Source: Aedes albopictus (taxonomy: Eukaryota; Arthropoda; Insecta; Diptera; Culicidae). From it: a DNA stretch of 64,000 bases. Under the pieces are notes generated by a model. It did no database searches, was not told the DNA's origin, and saw only the letters and a list, made by a program, of their open reading frames with translations. The position numbers were made by a program, and so were the translations under genes. Where the stretch lies: NCBI RefSeq assembly GCF_035046485.1, contig NC_085137.1, positions 40,851,155 through 40,915,154 on the forward strand. Direction: 5' to 3'. Position 1 is the stretch's first letter. The number at the start of each line of letters is the position of its first letter. Shown one piece after another: positions 1 to 11,515 of this stretch.

Positions 1-277
1 GACTCATCGTATATTAATTGTATTGCAGAACTCATGAACTTTCTTCAACAACAAGAGACTCATTCCGCCTGACTGTTTGCGGCTGCGAGGGATTCCGCAA
101 AAGAAAGGCTAGAAGGACACCTCTTGATATATGCTGAAAATGGTATGGAATCCGTTCCCATCCGGAGGAAGGCCCCGGAATCGGCGTAGGTGCTCTCGGA
201 TCCAAAAGTGCATGCCTCCAAAGTCGGGTAATTCCAGTTGTATAATGCGTGATAAAAGTAATGCTCCTTAGAGATTA
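1..277. other. Unassigned flank, possibly coding on the minus strand
   Basis: On the minus strand two frames stay open across about 45-60 codons at roughly 40-240, one of them reading like ordinary protein (containing LPDFGGMHFWIREHLRR). There is no convincing start or splice pair, and the stretch sits against the window edge. It could belong to the same gene as the candidate exon at 1732-1951, separated by the foldback element, but nothing in the sequence proves this. Confidence 0.2.
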
Positions 278-1733
278 TATTGAATAAAAAAAATATCCGT
301 TAAATGCATAACAGACTTATTATTTTAGTGATTTGAATATATCAGAACCATATACCATAAGTTTAATATGCCATTAATAGCCATAAATCAAAAATACCAC
401 ATACATTGTTCGTTTTCCTTCCAGGTTTACTGTTTTACTATTTTCAAATCATTTGCCATGCAGTGAATTGTCTGAAAAAAAAAATGGATAATAAATTGAC
501 CATATCCTTTACTGTTCTGCGAAAAATTTGTTCGAGAAAACGAGCGATTTTTTATGGTAACCTATCTTAACCGCCTATTCTACAACTGTGATTTGGCGGA
601 TTACCATTTGTGAAACAGGCAAATCTGTACGTGGTATGGTTAGCTTACTGTTATCTCGGACAGTTCGAAAAATGGTTAAATAACAATTGTAAATGTTCAT
701 CTACAGTATGAGAAACGTTGAATTTACAGTTCGTGATTATGCGGGGGGATATAGCACGCACTAGGTGGAAAACAAAACCTACTCATTCCATATCATTTTC
801 ACAATGAATTTTGACAAAAATACACATACACCGGGTTGGTTAGAGATACGTCATGCCAGATACGTCGCTTTTGTATGGTGCCAGTTTGGTGTATCTATTA
901 CTTTTGATTTGGGCTAGATACGTCGTTTGGTTTTCTCATACACTCAGCCAAAAAAAAACTAGAAAATGTCGTAAGAATACCTTATGTTTTTTTGCTATAA
1001 GGTATCCCTATAAATTTTCAATGTTAACCTTATGAATTCAATAGTGTAAGATCAGAATGAATATCATAAGATTGTCTTAAGAGAATCGTTATCCTTGCAA
1101 AAAATGCATAAGAAAACCTTATGATTATCTGTGCTATTGGTATATGGAAGTCATAGTTGTTTCAGTATGAGTTTTATAAACTTTTTTTGGGTTTAAAATT
1201 CATAACTCTAACATATGAATCTCTATTAAAATGAATATGAAATTCATAATTGAATCAAAACGGTTTACATATCCCGCATAATCACCAACTGTAAATGCAA
1301 CGTTTCTCATACTGTAGATGACTATTAGTAATTGTCATTTACCCATTCACCAAACTGTCCGAGATAACAGTAAGATAACCATTCCATGTACAGATTTGCC
1401 AGTTTGACAAATGGTAATCCGTCAAATTACAGTATGTGTAATAGGCGGTTAAGATAGGTTACCATAAAAAATCGCTCATTTTCTCGAACAATTTTTTCGC
1501 AAAACAGTAAAGGATACGGTCAATTTATTATCCACTTTTTCAAAAAATGCACTACATAGCAAATGGTTAAAGAGCAGTTAAACAATAAAACAGGAATAAG
1601 AATGATCAATGTATGTGGTATTATTGATTTATTGTTGTCTATGGTATTTTAAATGTGTGGCATATGGTTATATTGTATTGAAACCGTTAAAATAAAAAGC
1701 TAATTATTTCCGGTGATTTTTTTTTATTCAATC
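278..1733. mobile_element. Foldback/MITE-like element with long inverted arms
   Basis: The left part (about 278-770) and the right part (about 1255-1733) are diverged inverted copies of each other. Matching landmarks include ATCTTAACCGCC against GGCGGTTAAGAT, and ACAGTATGAGAAACGTTG against its reverse complement. Outer ends read TTGAATAAAAAAAATATCCG and, inverted, a similar T-rich end at about 1713-1733. No transposase reading frame is visible, so it is non-autonomous. A solo arm of the same family lies at about 13840-14280. Confidence 0.7.
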
Positions 1734-1951
1734 ATTCATATTTATCCTCGATCTCATCCTCAAGACCCCGTCCAAAACGCATCACTTTTTTCCGAATGTC
1801 CTCAACGTATAAATCCGAGTTCATGAAACCACCTCCTCGAGCACTTCGGGTGATTCCGATCGGATGGGCAATGATGATGTCCAAGGTGATGTCTGCTGGA
1901 GCGGGAACTAGGTACTCGACTTTATGCGGAACCCCGCACAGTACGCGAACT
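1732..1951 (-). CDS. Possible terminal exon of an unrecognised gene
   Basis: A minus-strand frame of about 73 codons ends in TGA at 1732-1734 and is preceded by a good acceptor (TTATTTCACAG, exon starting at 1951). The translated text has the balance of a real protein, including CGVPHKVEYLVPAP, DIIIAHPIGITRSARGGG and a charged tail ending EDEIEDKYE. I do not recognise the family. An upstream donor-like site (ACAGAG followed by GTAGGT, about 2022-2028) is nearby, but the exon before it has an in-frame stop in the compatible phase. The stop lies exactly at the border of the foldback element at 278-1733, so the C-terminus may have been created by that insertion. It could also be a chance open frame. 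Confidence 0.35.
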
Positions 1952-1954
1952 CTG

Positions 1955-3509
1955 TGAAATAATTCATTCAATGAGTTATACATACCAACAAAAACGAAAT
2001 AAAATAATCACGCAAAACCTACCTCTGTATAATGTAGACCGCTCCGCAGGCGCTTCAAGCCGTTAACCGCAGCGAATTCCAAATTATTTTTCACTCAGTT
2101 GGCAAGCGACCGCGCGAAAGATTTTGTTTTTTTTTTTTTTCTATAAAATCTGCAAACTGCAAAGTCCGGGCGTTACAAATACCAATGTATGCAACTATTT
2201 GACAAACTGTCGAATTTAAGTGACATACAGTGATATACACAGGTGTAAGTGTGTTGCGCAAATATAATCACAAACCGTTTGAGAAAAGGTCATTCTATAT
2301 TGCCACCATGCCTCCCGAGTTTTCATCCTTATATTATTTGACCATTTCTGCACAATATGATATGTTGTAACAGCTTGGAATGGGCTACATAAACCGTTCT
2401 TTGTGATCGAATGCTTCGAGTTTCATGATTTCAACAGAAAAGCAACTGTTCGTGGTACAGTAATAGTAACAGATAAAGGAGACATACTGTGTGGACTGTA
2501 ATACAAATTGTATTTCACTATGCGGGATAGGCGTTCTATCGTTGCATGAATGAAAAATAAGAAGAAGATATCCATGATACGGGGTGATTTCTAAAAAGCT
2601 TCAGTAAAATCGAAAACTATCTATTTTGAATTGATTTTATTCACAGAAATAAGTATAAAATTCTTGATTCGATGCCGGGTCCAGTGCAATCTGTTGGTTC
2701 GATGAAGGTTTCGGGTTCTGGGTATCTGGGCGCCGCCATCGTTGTCTAGCTTGATGCTGCAGACGCCAACATGATTCTGTAGACATTAAAGGATTGTAAT
2801 AAAAATTGGTAGAAAGAATTTGCTTCCAAATGACTTACCGTTCTGACTCTCCAATTAGGAATTGGCCCCAAGCTGGGCTGTTCAGATTGTGCGGAATAAT
2901 CTTCGCTCGAAGTTGTTTTGGTCGATGGTTTACAGATCGCGATTGCCGAGAAATATCACTGGACTCTGCCGATTCCTTCACAACATACTCCGCCATGTCC
3001 ACTTCTAATTTGATAAGGTCTTCCTTATGACTTTTTCACATCAGCCAAAGCGATGAGAAATATAAGATAAAATTAAAAAATTTTCAGACACAGTTACGCT
3101 CATGTATTTCATAAGATATTTCCATGAATATTATTCTCGACCATTCAATCTTCATAAGTTTCGTAATGAAATCGATAATCTTCTTATTTTTGATGAATCA
3201 TAAGGTTCAGTTTATGATCTTTCTAAGATATTTTGGTTGAGTGTATATCAAAACGGTGTATCTATCAGTAAAGTTGTAAACATCAAAATAGTTAGACACG
3301 TCGTTTCGAAAAATATGCTTAGTTAAACAAATAAAGCAATAAATCATCAAACAGTGATGTGGATTCTTCAATTTGCTTTATGAATCATGCATGCAGCAGT
3401 TAACCCGGATTTGTTTACATTCTCGAGTTACGTCGGATTGAAAAGTTATGCTTGATTTGAGCGGTGTCATCATTACTGATGGTTCTAAAAAGCCGAAAAG
3501 GCCTTTCGC
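1955..3509. other. Repeat-derived spacer without a supported gene
   Basis: No supported coding region. About 2190-2530 shows diverged similarity to 15300-15670 (shared phrases such as CATATTGCCACCAT and GTGTGTTGC), so part of this spacer is an old dispersed repeat. The short open frame near 2806-3030 has no homology I recognise. Confidence 0.4.
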
Positions 3510-3517
3510 TTGCTAAC

Positions 3518-3902
3518 TACACGGAAAAATATTAAAACTCAAAGAATAAGTTTTAAAAACTCAAATTTGGCTAAACTGCTTTTAGTTTTAACTCAAAGTT
3601 GGGTTGTTTTCTCCCTCGCCCCACCGCAATGTTGTCAAAAACAAAGAGAGAAGCACCGACGCATCCGCTGCTCTTCCGTGGAAGAAGCCAAATTTGGGTT
3701 TTCTTGAGTTAACCCAAATTTGCGTCATTTGAGGCCTCCGTTGGGTGAAAATAACTTACCAGTGGGTTAATTTTTTTGCCGCTCTCAAACGAGAACTACT
3801 CACTCACCACTTTCGCTGTTTGACGCAAATTTGAGTTATTCCACGGAAGACCGGGATTGCGTCAAAACAACTTAAATTTGGGTTGATTTGTAGTTCCGTG
3901 TA
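3518..3902. mobile_element. MITE with TACACGGAA ends and 8-bp target duplication
   Basis: The ends are TACACGGAA (3518) and TTCCGTGTA (ending 3902). The 8-bp target duplication TTGCTAAC is at 3510-3517 and, beyond a later insertion, at 4064-4071. The interior contains repeated AACTCAAATTTG-like phrases. An 8-bp duplication is usual for hAT-type elements. The element lies just upstream of the ATRIP start. Confidence 0.8.
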
Positions 3903-4061
3903 CAGTCACTATATACACAGTCTGGCGGACTGTCACTTTCGACCGGAGCCAATCGAGCATGACGTCATAGTGTCCACACCGATAAATGCTACACCGTGAC
4001 GTCATGCTCGATTGGCTCCGGTCGAAAGTGACAGTCCGCCAGACTGTGTATATAGTGACTG
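3903..4061. mobile_element. 159-bp near-perfect palindromic MITE, TA duplication
   Basis: Arms of roughly 65 bp start CAGTCACTATATACACAGTC and are repeated inverted up to 4061. TA is duplicated at 3901-3902 and 4062-4063, as for Tc1/mariner-type elements. It inserted into the terminal TA of the older MITE at 3518-3902, and is 260-420 bp upstream of the ATRIP ATG. Confidence 0.85.
3960..4004. promoter_or_regulatory. Two CRE-type octamers inside the palindromic MITE
   Basis: TGACGTCA occurs at 3960-3967 and 3997-4004, one in each arm. This is the consensus cAMP-response/ATF-CREB binding octamer (known). Its use here to control ATRIP is inference only; the sites exist because the element is palindromic. 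Confidence 0.4.
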
Positions 4062-4320
4062 TATTGCTAACTCTCTCTTCGTCACACCCCTGTGAAGAGA
4101 CAACAAGAACTGTCAAAGCTGTTGTGTGATTCGTGATTCGTGCGCGAACTTCAAACATTCACCGCCTGATTTTGCACATTAGAATAATCAATTTTTCCTT
4201 CAAAATAATGTAGTTTAATCGTGTGTTTCGTTCAAATCTATTATCTTGTTTTATTAGTTAGTGTTCTGTTTCGAAAAATAGAAATAAATATTGTGTTGTG
4301 CGCCGTCAAAGTGAAGAAAA

Positions 4321-7300
4321 ATGGCATCCAAGCGATACGGAAACTTCCAGCTGAAACAACCGTCGTCGTCGGCATACAAGAAAGCCCGACTGGACATCGA
4401 CATCATTTCCAGCCAGCAGTACATCCAACAGCAGCAGGAACAACAACGGACGGTGAAAACGACAACCACGGCGGCGATAGCCAAATCGTCTTCCTCCAAG
4501 TCGGAATCGCTGTGGGGCGAAGAGGATGACGAGTTCATCATATTGGCTTCCCAGGCCGTGGAAGAGGTGGAAATGTTCCAGCAAACGCAGCTGCAGCAAA
4601 GTCAAGCCCCAGGTGGGGATATTACGTTCGGGACGTTCCTTCGGGAAGAGCTTGCCTCCAGCACACAAGCCGTTTTGAATGAGGTGGGAGGGCCGAGTTC
4701 TAGTGAGCTGATGCCTCCGCCGTCAGCGGCACTTCCAGGTTGGTTCTCGGGTGGGTTTTTAGTGCTTAATCGTAAAATTTTACTGATTTATTCCAGGGCC
4801 ATCGAGAGGCAATTCGGTTCCCATTAGCGTGATCGATTTGCTAACGGATGGAGACGACGACGTGTTCAGCGAACAGTTTGACGAGAACTACGATAACATA
4901 GAGAAACACATCGATGAGTTCTTCAACAATGAATTCGATGATGATTTTAATCTGAATGAGTTCCAACGAGATGGAGGTCCTAAAACATCACAGGAACGTT
5001 CCCCTTCGAAGCCGGTCAAGGTCAACGGGGACATTAGGTCGGGATCGATGATGTTCAAGCCGAAGCAACCGGTGTCCACAATGGTGAGCAAGGGGCCTAC
5101 TCAACATCAACCAACACAAGCCGGAAGGGAGGCACTTGCCAATGCCGCCAAGAAGAAGGATCACGAAAAGGACATGCAAGTCAGATACCTCACCGGACAG
5201 TTGGAAAGGGCGAGCAAGGAAAGGGAACAGTTGAAGAAGGATTACAACGCAGTCACGGACAGGCTACAGATCCGTGATGGAGAAGTTTCCATATTGCGGT
5301 ACGAAATGGAGAACATCAAAAACCAAAACGAACAACTGAGGATGGAGAAGATGAAGGAAAAAGAAACCATCAAGAAGGAATGGGTGGAGAAAATGAAAGA
5401 CTTGGAAAAGGTGATTGTTGCACAAAAGTCGGAACTGGATTTCAAGAACATGGAGATGATGAATCTGAAAACGAAGCGAATGAGTAGTTCGTTTAGACTA
5501 GACAAAGAAGCACCCAAAGAGAAACCAGTAACTACGAAAGATTTCCAAATTCACAAACGCCGAGTACGGCTCTTTCAGCAACCTTTCTCAGAAAATCCCC
5601 AAATCGATTCCAAGATGTTCGATTTGTCAACGGAAAGCATTTCCAAGTTCAACGCCACCAACCGGTTGGCAAACTTCTCCAAGGAGGATGCCGTTCTCTC
5701 GGAGCACCTGGGCCGTCTTCAGTCGTACCTGGCGCAGATGATCTACCTCAAGTGTGCCCTCCCGGAGGAATCCATCCCTTCGATAGCCCTGGTTGCCTGT
5801 CAAGGTTCCGAAGATATCGGGAAGTATTGCAACCGACTGGCTTTGGTGCGCGTTAAGGATTCCCACCTGAGCGCCAAGGTGGCGTACGATTTCCTGTGCA
5901 AGAACAGCAAACGAAACCGTCTGGAAGCGGCGGTGAACATCTATCAGAAGCAGCCAATATTTCTACACGAGAAAGCGATCGTGCAGCGGAGGTTTTTGGC
6001 TGCTCTGGGATTGCTCTGCCGGTATATTCCGGCGTTAGCTGTGAGGTTAGTGCGGCGGTGGAAAGGGTCGGGGAACTGCGTCCAGGTGATCAGCAGGGCG
6101 CTCGGAAAAATCAGTTACGCGGTAAGTTTATTGATGGTCTAGTGGGAAAGACGGTGTATAAGATAAGAACCCTTTTTTTCAGAGCGATCTGTATGGCCAT
6201 TTGGGACTTATTGCCGCTGCCGGAACGGTTCTAAGCGGACTCAGCTGCCATGTGATACAGTACAAGCAAGAGTAAGTTGCGAACGAACTCAACGCGAAGG
6301 TGCGTGCGGAAAATTGACATGTACCCCTTTTTCCATCCTAACAGTGGTCGGGAGTTGATGGAGCTCTTCAAGTCGATTGTGTTCTGCAGACCGGATAGTC
6401 CGTTAATCCTAAGTCACCTATCCGAGGCGCTTTTTCGAATAACGAGCTCCACCGGTACGATAGATCTTGTGAACCGTCTCTGTAGGCAGAGCAAAGCATC
6501 GGACTTTGCTGCGAACGATGCCTACAAGATGATTCAGTTTACTAAAGGTTAGTATCCTTAACTCATTGAACTTTTCCGTTATTTTTCCGATGCAAACTGG
6601 GTACTTCCTTTTCAAATTCGGGGGAGCCCCCGAAAAAAAATTTCTCATAATTCTGACATGAATTTCAGGCGTAGTTCTTTGAATTGATGGTTCATGCTCT
6701 GGAGGAATCCTTGAGGAAAGTTCTTGAAGAGAACTGCACTTAAAACGAGCCGTTGAGTGTTCTCCACATACACACCAACTTTTACTGGCGTACAACAGCA
6801 CAGATTTCACTACCAAGATGTTGGTAGCTTTCAACATTCTCCACTGCTTGCCCAGCTACCGTAAAGCTGGAAGTGTTGACCGTGTTTACAACTAACGATT
6901 CAGTCGATAGTCGATCGATCTTAGTGTTCTCCCAACACGACCTGATATTGCCAAGGTGCAACATTTTTTGCGGATGTAATTAGCATTCAGTTGCATCATC
7001 TCCGCAACTGCGTAATTATTGAAATGAAGTCGCATGAGATTGCTTCCCGTTACCAATCGCAACACAATTGAAAGCGTAAAATGCTTTGTGACGGCACATA
7101 ATTTCGAGTTTCCGTCTACGTGGACTGTCCTGCGGTGACGGTTAGGGTGCATAACCTTCCCCGTAGATGAGCCACTCCACCATTCGGGACTACATGATGA
7201 AGTTTGGAGAGGTGATAACCATCCGGAATGAGACCTGGAATGGAAACATTACTTCCCCGGAGCGAGATTTTTTAGCAGAATCGGTGTTGATATTTATCAC

Positions 7301-9461
7301 AAACAAAAATCTCTGGCGTGTGTTCTTCCGTGTGCAGCTTATGCTGATGGGGTAATTCCCATGAGCATGTTGTAATTGTAAAGTGTTATCTGTAGAACTG
7401 TTTTCGTAGCATGTGAAATCCTTAAAAAAAATTAATTTGGAGTACCTATTAACACAGACAAACAGACAAACTACTCAAATCGAAATCATCGCACGATTTA
7501 ACCGTCATTTTGAAAATAACGTGTGGTTCGAACTGTGCTCGCATGTGTCATGGTGGCGCTGCTGTGCCAACATCACCTCTCATTTTTGAAGAGAAATGAA
7601 CGCGACGCCGTTCATTGTTTACATATAATGACTCAATCATAAACCTTCATTCGTTTTATGAATGGATGATACCACGGAGGAGTCGTCACCTGCAAAATTG
7701 TTACATCGAGCCGAGGGAAACAACACCTGCAAAAGAATGCTTCGGATTGAGCCTTATAGAGGGTGCTAGTGAGATGCCAAACGATCTTTTTGAAACAAAT
7801 TTCTTTTAAGTAATAAGCCATATGAATGAAACTGAGTAAATACTCTTTACTCGGATCTCTGTGAAGATTCACAGAGATTTGTTCCACGGCTTCACATAGA
7901 TTAAGTAATGAGTATTTACCACAGACAAACAGACATACTACTCAAATCTAAATCACCGCACGATTTAACGGTTATTTTGAAAATAACGTGTGGTTCGGAC
8001 TGTGCTCGCATGTGTCATGATGGCGCTGCTGTGCCTACATCACCTCTCAATTTTGGAGAGAAATGAACGCGACGCCGATCAATGTTTACATAAAATGACT
8101 CAATCATGAACCTTCAGTCATGTTTTATGTAAAGACACTATATGCAAAGACACGAAATGTTTCAATTGGAATTCCAAATTTGCTGTCAATGTCATTCCAA
8201 TCGAGCAGGAGACCTGTCAAACGCGCTTTAAAAGCATTGCTCGAAAGCATCATCGTCATGACGCGACAATCATCATCAATAGCAACAATCATCAGATTTC
8301 GTGTCTTTAGCATACAGTGTCTTTAGTTTTATGAATGGATGACGCCACGGGGGAGTCGTCACCTGCTAAATTGTTACATCGAGCCGAGGGAAACAACACC
8401 TGCAAATGAATGCTTTAGATTGAGCATTATAGAGGGTGCTAGTGAGATGCCAAACGATGTTTTTGAAGCAATTTTCTTCTAAGTAATATGTCTGTTTGTC
8501 TGTGTATTTACTCAGCTTTATTCATATGGCTTAACATGTCTGTTTGTCTGTGCTATTAATGCATCTTAGATCCATCAGCACATAAAATTCTGGCAAGAGG
8601 TTAATTTCCTAAGAAATTATCTTGTGGTATTTGTTAAGAAAATTCTAGTTGGATTACCTAAAGTTTATAGAACTTATTTCATCTTTGTTGTCAATGAGAC
8701 TTCAACTTGCGTTTGTTATAAAATCTTCTTCACAGATTCCTGCACGTTACAAATCTACGCCGCCCTGTTGGAGACTTCAGTTCCCCAGAATCGAACGCTC
8801 ACCCCTATCGAAATACGCCGTCTGGTGGCGAACACCCGCAACACGATCTACTTCCTGCGAAATTCGCTGGCCCGTCCGGTGCGATGGATTCACCAGTTCG
8901 TACGCCGACCGGAAGGATCGGTCCTATCGCTGTGCCAATGCCACATCCGGATCACCAACGCGTTCGTCGTAATGTTCCACCAGGTTCTGCGGTGTTGGAT
9001 GCAGTGCCCCCTGAATGTCGACTACGATACCATGCTGCAGATCACCCAGAACGGCGTGCTGCTGCTGTTCGACCTGTTCGAAACCGTGTACCGAGGGGAG
9101 GTCCTGCAGGTGGGGCGACACGTCATCCAGTGCCGCCTGCAAGCCACCTACAACTGGTTGTTGCAACATCAGAGCGATTTCCGGTTCCAGCCTACGCACA
9201 GTAATGATTGAATGCTTTAACACACTCTGAACAAAATCAATTTCGACGAAACTTAACGATACTTTGTCCCTATTTTCCACAGGAAGCGCTCTTCAACTGC
9301 TAGACTTACGGCTAGTGATGGAAGAGCCGTTGAAGTCGAGTGAAGACCCGAGGCGGATGGAAGTGGACGAGGCGGACTCCGACAGTGCCGAGTTGGAACG
9401 ACGTGATATGTACGATGAACTGTATGAGGACTTTTTCAGTAGTAAATTGTTACAACAGTGA
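4321..9461 (+). CDS. mus304: ATR-interacting protein (ATRIP / mus304) homolog, six exons
   Basis: Exons 4321-4738, 4797-6121, 6183-6271, 6345-6547, 8736-9200 and 9283-9461 join in phase at GT-AG junctions into an 892-aa protein, close to the family's usual length. ATRIP binds RPA-coated single-stranded DNA and brings the ATR kinase to damage in the nucleus (known). The N-terminus carries the acidic segment SLWGEEDDEFIILASQAVE (residues about 62-80), matching the position and style of the family's RPA-binding motif. Residues about 257-368 are a strong coiled coil (heptad-rich, Glu/Lys), as expected for oligomerisation. The remaining C-terminal half is helical, Leu-rich and HEAT-like, ending in an acidic tail EDFFSSKLLQQ. 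The ATG has a favourable context (GAAAAATGG). Intron 4 (2.2 kb) is packed with transposon debris; the other introns are 58-82 bp. Identification rests on layout and motif resemblance, not a search. Confidence 0.85.
6590..7150 (-). pseudogene. LINE reverse-transcriptase C-terminal relic in ATRIP intron 4
   Basis: Minus-strand fragments read FTVAGQAVENVESYQHLGSE and VVKSVLLYASKSWCV, in different frames. This is the typical sequence after the catalytic domain in R1/Loner/jockey-like non-LTR elements (YLGS...VKSVLLY.S..W). Stops and frameshifts show it is dead. Outer limits are approximate. Confidence 0.7.
7920..8504. mobile_element. Third-level MITE, second copy of the CACAGACAAACAGAC family
   Basis: Ends CACAGACAAACAGAC (7920) and GTCTGTTTGTCTGTG (8504). 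The perfect 7-bp duplication TATTTAC is at 7913-7919 and 8505-8511. It is colinear with 7453-7812 apart from one internal insertion at 8130-8326. Confidence 0.85.
8130..8326. mobile_element. Innermost MITE with TAAAGACACT ends
   Basis: About 30-bp inverted ends: TAAAGACACTATATGCAAAG at the left, and ATTTCGTGTC...AGTGTCTTTA at the right. The 7-bp duplication TTTTATG is at 8123-8129 and 8327-8333. The sibling copy at about 7650 lacks this insertion, which confirms the boundaries. Confidence 0.85.
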
Positions 9462-10137
9462 CAGGGAAGCGAGTGTTGTTGGTATGTATAAAAAATATCT
9501 TGCTAGAACGCGCCGAAATCCCGTGGTCAGACCGGAATAACGTAGCTGTTCTTTGTAGTGCAGCTTCCACCTTTCAGTTCAAGACTCCCACATTCTTGGA
9601 CAATCGTGAGCAAAAAATAACAACTTATTTACTGCCGTTCTACGCTCAATTGTCCCATGTTATATGGGAATCCCATATAACATGGAACAATTATGCGTAG
9701 AACGGCAGTTTACCCTTTAACGGTTTACAATGCGTACTCCCTAAAACAAAAAGATGATTATTTCCATTTTTGAACAATCACTTTTTATTGAAACAATCAT
9801 TAGCAGTAATATAATTTACATTTTTTTCCTTATCAATATTGAAACAACTAAAGCTTCTATTATAATATGTGGTCGTGTTCAATTTTCGTCACATTTTGCC
9901 ACTTTTTTGCTTACATCTTCTGGTTAATCAATGGTTGAATCATTCTCAAAACTAATTCACCTCTATCATCTATTAAAATATACCTATTTTGCGTGCATAC
10001 TCCTGCTTCCAGATTCCGAATCTATATAGTGTTATGATAGTGAAAACCATGCTCTGTTCGTTGCCAAATTGTGTTTATATACGCGTTTCACATGCACGGT
10101 CTTTGAATAGGACGATGAATTCGGTGCAGTAGCATTA
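9462..10137. other. Convergent 3' ends of ATRIP and AMPK beta
   Basis: About 680 bp separate the two stop codons. A minus-strand AATAAA at 9784-9789 is a plausible poly(A) signal for AMPK beta, about 350 bp past its stop. Apart from the micro-palindrome at 9632-9708, nothing else is recognisable. Confidence 0.5.
9632..9708. mobile_element. 77-bp palindromic micro-element with 4-bp duplication
   Basis: Begins CTGCCGTTCTACGC and ends with the inverted GCGTAGAACGGCAG, with a second palindrome (CCATGTTATATGG) at the centre. The 4-bp duplication TTTA is at 9628-9631 and 9709-9712. A sibling of the same size and terminal hexamer lies at 15697-15772. Confidence 0.75.
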
Positions 10138-11228
10138 TTAAATTGGCTTGTAGAGCAACGTGGTCACGTACTTCTTCCGGTAACGATGGGTTGCGCTGAG
10201 AACCATCACTCCGTCTTTGATGGACAGGGCGTACAGATGGTTTAACATCACGTGATTTGGCTCCGGTAGCAATGTTGGTTCACACTGGAAGAGGAGAAAA
10301 AATGCCATATTTCAGTAGTCTTTTCTGATGGGTATCAGGTATCATTACGGACGTTTCAGCCAAAACTGAAAACGCTTAACGGGAATGATATCCTGATATC
10401 CTTTCTCCCAACAATGGTCTTACCGAAAGGGGCGTGTCCTTGTTCAGGATAACCTGCAGCAGATGCGGAGGCAAAACCGGCGGTCCCGACTCCTTGCCCC
10501 ACGGTCTGGTGGGCGGGATATCCTGCCCGTACTCCTTTGCTTCGTCCTTACCGGTGTCCTCGCTGTCTTTGGCAAGTGCTTGGAAAACCTCGAAATCCGA
10601 CTGGCGAACCGACACCAGGTTGTTCTTGGTTCCAACTTCGTTTTCGACATTTTTCTGGCAAGAAATATAACGGAACATTCGAGATTGAGTCAGAACAACC
10701 ACCAGATTTAGTCATCCATCTTACCAGCCTCGGATCGTGCTTCCATTCCCCGTCGACGCAGAACTTGTATTGATGGTCTCCCTCCGGCAGATCGATGATC
10801 GTGACAAAATCCCCATGGCTCTTGACCATCGGCAGTGCTTTCCACTCGCTGAACGTTCCACTGATGTAGACCTGTTTGCCACCTCCCTCCCACTTGAACA
10901 CCGTCGGAAGTGCCGTTTTCTGTTCTTCCTTGTCGTCCTCCTCTGGCTCTATACCCTGTCCGCCACTCCCGCCTACGCCCATCGATGCATCGTCCGAAAT
11001 GGTATTTGCGCGTTTTCTATAATCCCGAACAAACTCCGGTTCTGGAACCGACTTGGAGTAGTACGGCTCGGCGTCCTCGTCGCTCCGTTGATATACCAGC
11101 CGATGATTTGGGTCCGGTTTTTTGTCGAAGACGAACGCTTGTCCGTCCTTGAGCGGAGACCCCGGAATCGGATCGTGCGAACCCGATTTGTGCCGCTCCC
11201 GTGGCAAGTTGCTGCCTGCATTTCCCAT
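10138..11228 (-). CDS. alc: AMP-activated protein kinase beta subunit, three exons
   Basis: Exons 11228-10725, 10654-10424 and 10284-10138 join in phase 0 into 293 aa. The beta subunit scaffolds the AMPK alpha and gamma subunits of the cellular energy sensor (known). The start MGNAGS fits N-myristoylation at Gly2. Residues about 108-168 into exon 2 are the glycogen-binding CBM48 domain, with FKWEGGGKQVYISGTFSEW, LPEGDHQYKFCVDGEW and its conserved tryptophans. The C-terminal ASC domain contains PPHLLQVILNKDT and ends HRYRKKYVTTLLYKPI, the family's near-invariant terminus. Residues 60-105 are a linker richer in Gly and acidic residues. A donor-like CAG/GTAAGG lies 8 nt upstream of the ATG and may mark an alternative 5' UTR splice. 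A poly(A) signal candidate is at 9784-9789. Confidence 0.95.
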
Positions 11229-11515
11229 TTGCCTTACCTGATGGGGACCGTTGCGCGACGGAGAAACAACACAAAACTATCGAGGACCTGCACTTTTCCG
11301 CAGAATATCACCGAAATAAAAAGTTCCGTCGCCAATGTTTTTCTTCTACGTGATTTTTTGTATTTTTCTTTATTATGATTTGACACAAAATACAAGAACG
11401 CAGCCAAATGTGTTTCTGCTCGCTCAAAGTGCAAAAAGGCCTTTATTTTTTTCGAAATAGGGTGGTACCGCTCCGCTTTGCGTTGTCTCTTCGGACGGCC
11501 AAGACCAAGGCTATA

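Larger units (their letters stand above)
7814..8533. mobile_element. Second-level inverted-repeat element, AAGCCATATGAAT ends
   Basis: Arms AAGCCATATGAATGAAACTG (from 7815) and its near inverted copy ending at 8532 (TTCATATGGCTT). It sits inside the outer MITE, and the inner copy at 7920-8504 shows what the empty site looked like (AAGTAATATG). Apparent duplication TA. It was itself split by the element at 7920-8504. Confidence 0.65.
7453..8552. mobile_element. Outer MITE (family CACAGACAAACAGAC) hosting three nested elements
   Basis: Left end CACAGACAAACAGAC at 7453; right end GTCTGTTTGTCTGTG finishing at 8552. The 7-bp target duplication CTATTAA flanks it (7446-7452 and 8553-8559). Sequence 7453-7812 is a copy of the inner family member at 7920-8504. 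The element is interrupted near its right end by another inverted-repeat element. Confidence 0.8.

Noticed and set aside
4254..4668. Long minus-strand open frames opposite ATRIP exon 1
   Set aside because: They are shadows of the CAG/ACA-rich coding exon on the plus strand and encode low-complexity Ser/Val/Cys strings.
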